Assembly: GCA_022316685.1 (NCBI GenBank)
Contig: JAKJHU010000030.1
Coordinates: 18,684,893 to 18,748,892 of the forward strand
From: Progne subis subis
Taxonomy: Eukaryota; Chordata; Aves; Passeriformes; Hirundinidae
Length of the DNA stretch: 64,000 nucleotides
Direction of reading: 5' to 3'
Shown here: piece by piece, positions 1 to 64,000 of the stretch
Layout: each line of letters starts with the position of its first letter
Numbering within the stretch: the first letter of the stretch is position 1
Translations under genes and position numbers: made by a program
The notes under the pieces: model-generated
The model's input: the letters and a program-made list of their open reading frames with translations, nothing else
Database searches by the model: none
What the model was told of the DNA's origin: nothing

Positions 1-828
1 TTTTGGCTTCTTCACTAATAAATTGTGAGTTTTTTTCATAACTCATTGTGTGGAATGGATAAGGCTGTGAAATAGAAGGAACTGGCTTCAAAATAGGTTA
101 TCATTGGACAGCAAAAATCATCCACTTGATTCAAGCTTCATATGCTTGAGCAGATGAATCTCCTTTAGATGATGGCCAGAAAATAATTTTCTCTACATGG
201 TTGGCTGCTGAATTCTTATTGGAAGGGTACTTTTAACATTAATTGACAGTGTTAATGGTCTTCTAGGAAGCATAGAAAAAAGAGATTTTAATAATGCATT
301 AAAATTTTGAAGTTACAAATTTTCCCACAGACCATTAGAAATTAATTTAAACACAATGAAATGTAGCCCACAGATCACTAGGAAATACATCAAAATGTAT
401 GTAGCCCACAGATTAGAAATTCAAATAAATAATTAGCATTTGAGCAAGAGTGAATTTTGTAGGTGTGCAGGGGAGATAGTGCCTGTGCAGCTGGTGCTAA
501 TTTTGTGTAGTTTATGTGAAGTGTGGCATTTTTGAAAGCGTATTTTCAAGCTTTAAACTTTTTGAAATAAGGCAGTGTTTCTGAGGAGTGGTTCTAAGCA
601 CACAAATGCAATGTGTTATGTGTATGTATATGAACCCACACAGCTGTTGCTAACTTAGAGGTGGGCACAGTTTGAAATGAGATCAATTTAATGATTTTAT
701 TAACATAATGCATCAAAATACATGGAAGTAGCAGCAGTGGAAGAGTACAAGCCTTTTTTATTGTAACTTTCTCCTTTTTATTGTAACTTTCTCCTTTTTA
801 TTGTAACTTTCTCCATCTGTGTCTCTAG
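1..828 (+). other. TG: TG intron, 3' end
   Basis: AT-rich intron ahead of TG exon a. A 14-base word (TGTAGCCCACAGAT) occurs twice, near 363 and 399. The last 75 bases hold the 20-bp triplicate described separately. Nothing coding is seen. Confidence 0.8.
755..814 (+). repeat. Three tandem copies of a 20-bp pyrimidine-rich unit
   Basis: The unit TTTTTATTGTAACTTTCTCC is repeated exactly three times (755-774, 775-794, 795-814), ending 14 nt before the acceptor AG of the TG exon at 829. It makes up most of that acceptor's pyrimidine tract. Confidence 0.97.
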
Positions 829-57002
<56,174 letters not shown>

Positions 57003-60000
57003 GTAAGGAGATGGATTTTATTATGTTTCTTGGATTTAGAGTTTGCAAAACCAGGGCTGACTGCTTGGGCATGCTGTGGAATAAATGAATAGATGTAGGT
57101 ATGTCAAATACAGAGTTCAGACGAGCAAAGGAGGGATTATATAATAAATTCTTTAACTCTTTAACCCTCTCTAAGAAATTCTTTAACTATACAGGAATGC
57201 TTTTTCTGAACTGAGGCACTTCCTATTAGTTGTCTAAATTGAGTTTCCCCTTTCGAAATTATCTACTTTGACCAGTTCCAAAGTTAGCCTTTCAGATTCC
57301 CACTCTGCATCTGATAAACCTTCCACAAAGAGTCAGAATGTATTCCAAGTCATCAGGAGTCTACGGCTCTCAAGATAAATGGGGTATCATTTTCTAATTA
57401 CTCAACATTAACTGAACACTGCCCTTTTTTGAGGTCAGTGCAGTTGTACCCTAGTTGCACTCACTGCCCTTCAGTGTGGATGAGCTCAGGGATTTATTCC
57501 TTCCTGCTCCAGCACTCTGACTCTTGTTCTGCTCTATGGGAAGAAAAATATTTTTGCACACAAGCATTGGTAGACTCAGGCTCTGTGTCATCCTTCATTT
57601 TATTAGCTTACTTGAAAGATTTTCAGCAGGACAAGCTGTATTATATTTTAGGCAGAAAGGACTAAATGGCTGTGGGAGATGAAATGTCTTGTTGGGCACA
57701 GAACAATCCTGTAGGCAGAGGCCTTTAAGGTGGCCTTCCCTGGCTTTATTTTAGACCCAGCCCTTTGCAGAAGTCAGGAAAAGGCGCTGATGTCTGCAGG
57801 CAGTGGTGAGCACTTTGGGCTGCCCTGTGACTCAGCAGAGTAGCTCCTGCTCTCAGAGCCTGAGTGACGGGAAACTGCAGTGACAGTCACCTTTTCTGTT
57901 CCCTGAATCCACAGACCAGGACAGGAAAGCACACAGGGATGCTTGTCCTCATACTGTTTCCTTATGAGGAACCTGTCCCCTGGACTGCCCCTCACCACTG
58001 TCCAGGAGAGCTTTTTGAGACCTTTACTTTGTTCTCAGGCTTCCTCCAGAAGGGCTCAGGGGAGGGATGCTGGATTCCTACTGGCACCATTTGATCCTGT
58101 GAAGTTCCCTGCAAACTGCGCGGGTTTTCTCCCTTTCTGATAGCATAATGAAAAAGCATTTGAAAGAAGCCAGCCCAGATCTAGGTTACAGATGAAGGCC
58201 ATTATGCTGTGGTAACACAGGCTTGCTTTCTTTTTAACTGAGAAGTTAATCCTCAGGGAGCCGTTATTTCTCTGGCAGCTCCAGCGGGAATGTTCGCAGT
58301 GTTCCATTTGGCTACTGATAGGCCAAGATAAGTAATTTTTGCAAGGCTCCAAGCAGGGCTGAGCTATGGTATGCCAAAAATCCAGCCGCACAAAAAGAAA
58401 AGATGTGTTCTCAAATGAGCTAGCAAGTTTTCTCTTGCTCTGGAGAATGATAGTGACCCAGCCATCTACGATTAGATCTTATTTGTAGGTGGATTAAATA
58501 GTACTTATACTAGCTTAGACTCACTGGCTTTGAGGCAGTGATTTTGGATTGATAAGAATTCTCTGCTATCAAGCCCTATTTAAGATTTCCCTAGTGCTCA
58601 TGTTATTTAGCTCTCCTCACGCTCTTCTGTGCAGCAATAGTTTACATAGCATGTAACTACGTATTTTAATCATATTTATGTTGACAGTGGTGTTCTAGGC
58701 TAATTACTCTAACTTTAGTGCAAAAGTTATTGGTTTGCTTTATCCTAATCCTCTTTAAAAGAACAAACAAAGCCAGAATGCTGTCTGAAACTTGCAGGAG
58801 TGCAAGGCAGAGGCTCAATTACCTTATGCCACCTGCAAGGAGAAATGGCCCAACTTAGTATGCTGCATGATATTCTTACTCCTTTCATCTTTATTTATCC
58901 TTAAAGTGCTGTTAAAATAAATGCTGTTTAGGTTGAAAAGCAAGCACTTTAACAGAAGTTCAGAATTCAGCTTGTCTGTGTATGGGGGAATCTCATTTGG
59001 CACTACAGAATGGCTATTTATGAACTGATACCCTCCTTTTCCCAAGGGACCCCACACTAGGTCCTCTGCTGAATACATTGCAGGTATTTTGTTTAAATAT
59101 TCTTATTCATTCATTCATTCCTAAATGAATCTTCCTTTATTCTTCATCCCCCTTTTGCCATGCCACCCTCCCTAGAGCACCCTCCAATGTAGGTGTGTTG
59201 CAGCCTTCCTCATGCTGTGGGTGTGATGCTGTTGAGGGAAGGAGTTTTGCATGGGTGAGTGGGTTTAACTCCTGAAAATGGGAAACCACCAAGAATCTGG
59301 ACCCAACAAAACAGTTCTTGGGAATATTATCAGCAGTTTATCTTACCAGACTAAAACCAATGATAACCATGAGACAGCCTTCAAGTAGAATGTATAACTT
59401 GCCTTAGGGAAAGATCTGGCAACCATGTCTTCAACTTCCAAGGGAGTTCTGTAACCACTGGAACTGAGTCCTGACAGTTCTCCAACTCTTCTTTGAAAAC
59501 CATGACTCCTAGGAGGAGGAGCAGAGGCATAAACTCTCACAAATAACCTGCAGCTTAGGCTGGAAGGCAGGACTTGGGGGTGTGAATTTGCTGAGCAGAA
59601 GTGAGAATTGAACCCTGAAAACATTCTATTAAAGACCTGAATAGAAGAAACATGCTACAGCCATTTCTTTGTGTTAATGAAGGCAATAGCCAAAGTATGA
59701 TTTGCACATGGTAGTCATGTATAGGATTATTCTGTGAGTGTACACACTAAATCAGATCCTCCTTATGCTTTATAGCTGGAGGAAAACCTCATTAGACATT
59801 CCTGATCACTCATAGGCTTTTGGTGGAATGATTTCCCAACCAGTTTGCTGAGATATATACCTTCACTTGTAAAAATGGGAATTTTTATACTATTATGTCT
59901 ATAGGGTAACATAAAAGATAAAATACTGAGTTTTTTTTTACTCTGGTGTCTAAATTGTTCCTAAGAAGTCAGTTTACACAGTAGATGGACTTTCTCTCTT

Positions 60001-63000
60001 TGTGTTTGCAATCTGTATCATAAAGATGGTGATGATATATATGATTTAATATTTTTATAATAATTGCTAATGTCTACTTCAGAGGAGTATTGGAAAGAGT
60101 TCATAAACTACAACAGTGAAAGACTCTTGGAAAAAAAATTCCGTCTGAATGGAAATAGCCATTCACTAGTTAGATAAGGCACTGCATAGGAACACATTCT
60201 TCAATTTCTACTTTGTTACCTCTCTCCTACTTTATATGTATACCAAAATGCATAACAGAAAAGAGTTAAAATGCAGGGGTGAAAAAAATACTGCTATTTC
60301 CTCTTGTTTCACTTAAAAACTAACAGCAAGATAAACAAGAGGGAAAGAGAAGTCAGTCAGTAAAGACAGACAACCACAATGATGGAAAATAGACAAAAAA
60401 TTATTAAACAAGGAGGAATTTTTGCCAGTAAAAGTCAATTAGCCAAAGTTTGTCTCTCAGCTGGATGTTTCTAAAATGTATACACACACATTCAAGTATG
60501 CATAACCATACCCTGCAGCAGTATGGTTAAAAAGCCTGCTCTAAGTTGATGTCTATGACATATGTGGAAAATAACATAAAACAATGAACTGACAGCTTCT
60601 CTATAGATGAATGGCTCTTGCAGAGAGCAAAATAATATCCCCTTCCACATGGTAGCATTCTCCTGAACTTGGCATTACACAATGTCTGCTTAAGTCTTCA
60701 GCTCCCATCTGAATGAGGTGCCAACTCCCACATTAATAATTTGTGGTAAAAATATATACATGACCCAGCTGCCATTTTCTCACTCTCTCTTTGAGAACAC
60801 TTAGGCCTTGGAGTAAACATTTATTCTAAACAATGCAGGAGGAATGTGACTGCTCAGCACTGCCTAGGATTAGTGGGAAGAACTGGAGGATAACTTTAGG
60901 TATGGTAAAGAAATGTGTGATAGGAGAAGTATGTTTTGACAAGGATAATATTATTAACTATACAAAGATTTGCCTTATTAACCCTTCAAGAGGTTTCTGG
61001 GTGATTTTTGCGTATTATATTGAAGCACTGCTTGCCATGCCCACACAGTTTCCAAGTCACATTGTGGTGCCAAATTTTTTTTCTTAAAAGATTGTGGTTA
61101 AAAATCAATGCCCTGGCTATTGAGGGGGGTTGATCATCAGCTGAAGCAGGATGACAAACAATCATTATTGTCATTGGAGCTGTCTAAACTGAGACTTAAT
61201 GAGGCTTTATCGACTAGTCGCTAATACGACCATAGTAATTATCATAAAAACTTTTTCTTAATTTTGCATGGGACAGATTCACCCAAGGCTAATGAGCTGC
61301 TGTCTTTTTTGAGTCATTTTGGTTGGGACTGTCTTTACCTTCTAACTGTGCACTCCGGCGTATGTTGGTGTGAGTTGTTAAAAGGCTGCTGTGTGCCAAG
61401 GCTCACATAGTTGGCTGGGTTTCAGTGACACTTCTTAAGATTCCTGTAACTGAAGGCGAGAACTCCTGACTGATAAAACAAAGAATGTTTGTGTATAAAC
61501 CCATTCAGCTATGTGAAGTATTCTTGGTTTCTATTTATTATGGATGCTGCAGGAATTCTGGCTATACTTAATATCTCTTTAATTAGAGGAGATTTTTCTA
61601 CTCTTTTCATTTCACAACAATTATATCATCTCCCTGTCCTTTAATCCATGCTCCACTTGCTGTCTACTTGATGCTCTCCTCCTGTCTGTAGCTGTTAGTC
61701 CATGAGTACCAACACCCCACAGGTTGGGGAACACAGTCTAAACAGGGTGCTGTACAGGCAGACAGGGAGTTGCCTCTGGGCTTCAAATAAAATACCTAAA
61801 ACCAGAAGGCAAATAAATTACCAGTGGGGAGGTGACAAAATGCATGTTTCTCTATAGCTGGACAAGCACCACAATTGCCTTGGGTAGCTATATCCACTCG
61901 CTGCAACAACTGCTTGCCATTGTGCTCTATATCCCAGTCTCTACTCCCAGTCATCTCCTAAAAGTGGTTTTGGAAGTGCCTCTCATTCCATTGCTTTGTG
62001 CCAGCTGCAGCTCTGAAAATACTGTTCCACTGATAGAGCCACATCACGCCATTCTCAACTCTTTGCAAAGTTTCTCTGCTTCTAAAGGCTTGGGGTCTGG
62101 ACAGTTTGTTTTTTTCTTGTGAAGTAGTTTAGAGCTCTTTGTAATTCAGTAGATTTTCCAGATCTTGTAAATTAGCAATAAATATGCAAAGGCAAAGTAG
62201 CCAGCTCAGAAAAAGCAGAAAACATCTTTAAATGAACCAAAATTCAGCTGAAAGACTCAGGAAAGGACAAAGCAATTTTGGAGCTGCATGTGCTGCACTG
62301 GCAGTTCCCATCAAATGTAATCTACACGATAAGCACAAAGTCGATGCATACTGAGCACCAGGCTTTCCTTGCTGCTCAGGGGTCTTTAGGTGTACACATC
62401 ACCTTTTTCTGGAAATTCATCCACTCATTCAGTTTAAGAGTGACCATACTGAACAAACATATGAATTTCTGTCTCACAAAAGTCCAATCTAGTGTCAGCA
62501 TGCCTATTACTAGATCTTAAATACAGTAATTCCTTGACAGATTTGTGTAATCTATGTTCTTTAAGAGTTCTGGCTAGTTGATAAAACTGCTTTCTTTCTT
62601 CTTGCCTTGAGATCTCTGTTTTTTTTTTCAATTAGTGTGAGCTTTCAGACTCTTGAATTTAGTATCTGCTCTTTCAGTTTTATTTTCTTTAATTGGCACA
62701 GCTATAACGCAAAGTGGAACATTGTGTGTATTGGGAGTAATTCAAGTGGAAAAGATACAGCAAACTCTAGAATACTTTTGCAAGTCACATGTATCTATAG
62801 GGCTTTTTTGGTACAAAGGTGGATAAACTTGGCAGTTAATCCTCTTAGGAGTTAAGCTTTTTCCATACATCCTGATTTTCCTGAAAAGAAGAAAGCAAAA
62901 TGTTCATCTGTTTTTCACATCCTTTCCCTCATTTGTTTGGAAGGAGTTCATAATGAGAGGAGACACGACAAGCCAAATGCATCCCTAGAACTGCAGAGGT

Positions 63001-64000
63001 CACACCAGGCCTCACATTGGCTCACTGAATTTCTATAAATATCCAGCTATCCTTTGATTATTCTTTTCTCACTGCAATCACATACCACTTCCTTTCATAA
63101 AATATATGACTGGATATAACTTTTAAAATTATTTTTGCTTGGCATACAAATTAACATTTCAGTTCAAGCAAAGTGCAGCATTGGTAGGCTGCTCCTTTCC
63201 CATGACATGGATGAGACAATGGCTGTTCAGGATACTGGATATGCAAATATACTCTGGAAAAATCTGCTAGTATCAATGGGAAGATAATGCAGATGAGTGC
63301 AAATAAGCACATTTAATATTTCCAATAATTCTTACAAAAAATAAGGTTAAATCCTTTTACTGAAAATAAACACAGAATGGGAGCACAAGAGTGCACAGGC
63401 AGTGGCACATTTTATGTAAATCATATCTTCTCGTGGGACAGAGTTGTTAGGAAATACTATTTTAACTCAAATTAACAGGAGATTTATGAGCAAGCAATGA
63501 ATCTGAGTTTCACCTGTGCTGTTCAACTCACTCAGCATGTAAATAACCTGTCCTCAGTTAAGTCCAGTGACACTGAAGAGGTGGTTGTGTTTGCTTGGCA
63601 TGTCCTTGCCAATGGGATACTGAACAGGGCCTTGATTGTGAGGCTGGGAACTCAAAGCTGTGATCTCTTCTTTAACACTAAACCTTTCACAGAATTGTTA
63701 GAATGAGTAGTTATTCTCACAAAAGCTTATATTGAAGGATAAATGGTTTTCTTATTTCACCAATCTGTCACAGATTGCCAACATCTGCTTTATTTGGTGG
63801 CTGACATGAGTTTGAGTACAGTATTTCTTCTGCATTTCTCAGATAATCACTGGTAATTCTGGCTGAACTCTAGCTATTTATCTTTCTGTTTTACAATTTG
63901 AATGATTAAATGGCAGTGGGAAGTTCAATGCTTTGGTATCATATAGGATGTCATTAGAATTTTGAGCTAATTTACATTGGCTTCTGTCTGTGTGTGGAGG
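57003..64000 (+). other. TG: TG intron after exon g (at least 7 kb, continues past the window)
   Basis: It begins with GTAAGG. I searched the plus strand for the next TG exon (the human LELLADVQFALGLPF and FSHFIRSGNP regions) and saw none, so the C-terminal exons and stop lie beyond 64000. No repeats or genes were recognised. The sequence is AT-rich and unique in appearance. Confidence 0.75.

Noticed and set aside
57003..64000. Possible final TG exons
   Set aside because: I looked for the conserved C-terminal ChEL segments in all plus frames and saw none; they must lie beyond the window.

Overview
This is vertebrate nuclear DNA, most likely from a bird and probably a songbird. Four things point to this: large introns with GT-AG splice sites, no operon structure, many degraded CR1 LINE copies (several ending in the avian ATTCTATGATTCTATG-type 3' terminus), and two endogenous-retrovirus LTR remnants that resemble avian families. 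The avian and songbird calls rest on remembered repeat families, not on a search.

Two genes are supported. (1) Thyroglobulin (TG), + strand, partial. Seven consecutive exons (829-922, 4764-4923, 10234-10433, 44359-44523, 45297-45464, 52870-53051, 56895-57002; 1,077 nt, about 359 codons, all phases compatible) encode most of the cholinesterase-like (ChEL) domain. The upstream exons and the final C-terminal exons lie outside the window. (2) Src-like adaptor (SLA/SLAP), - strand, with a complete coding sequence. Seven coding exons (31155-31095, 25162-25063, 21818-21732, 20387-20284, 18698-18567, 16564-16432, 15473-15254; 837 nt including stop, 278 aa) encode a myristoylation signal, an SH3 domain, an SH2 domain and a C-terminal tail. 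SLA lies wholly inside the 33.9-kb TG intron 10434-44358 and is transcribed against TG, the same nested arrangement known in human.

Layout: 1-10.4 kb holds three TG exons and introns with CR1 pieces and an antisense solo-type LTR just after the second exon. 10.4-44.4 kb is the giant TG intron holding SLA, several CR1 fragments, A-rich tracts, a second LTR remnant and a candidate SLA 5' non-coding exon near 36.5 kb. 44.4-57 kb holds the last four TG exons in view, including the two retained ChEL tyrosines that correspond to iodination/hormonogenic sites in human TG. 57-64 kb is intron with nothing recognisable.

The two genes are not known to work together. TG is the secreted thyroid hormone precursor. 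SLA is a cytosolic adaptor that lowers antigen-receptor signalling in lymphocytes. I found no previously undescribed biological system. The most interesting observations are the nested gene, unusual splice-acceptor sequences (a 32-T run, a triplicated 20-bp unit and a pyrimidine-poor acceptor), a candidate SLA leader exon, and a few inverted repeats.
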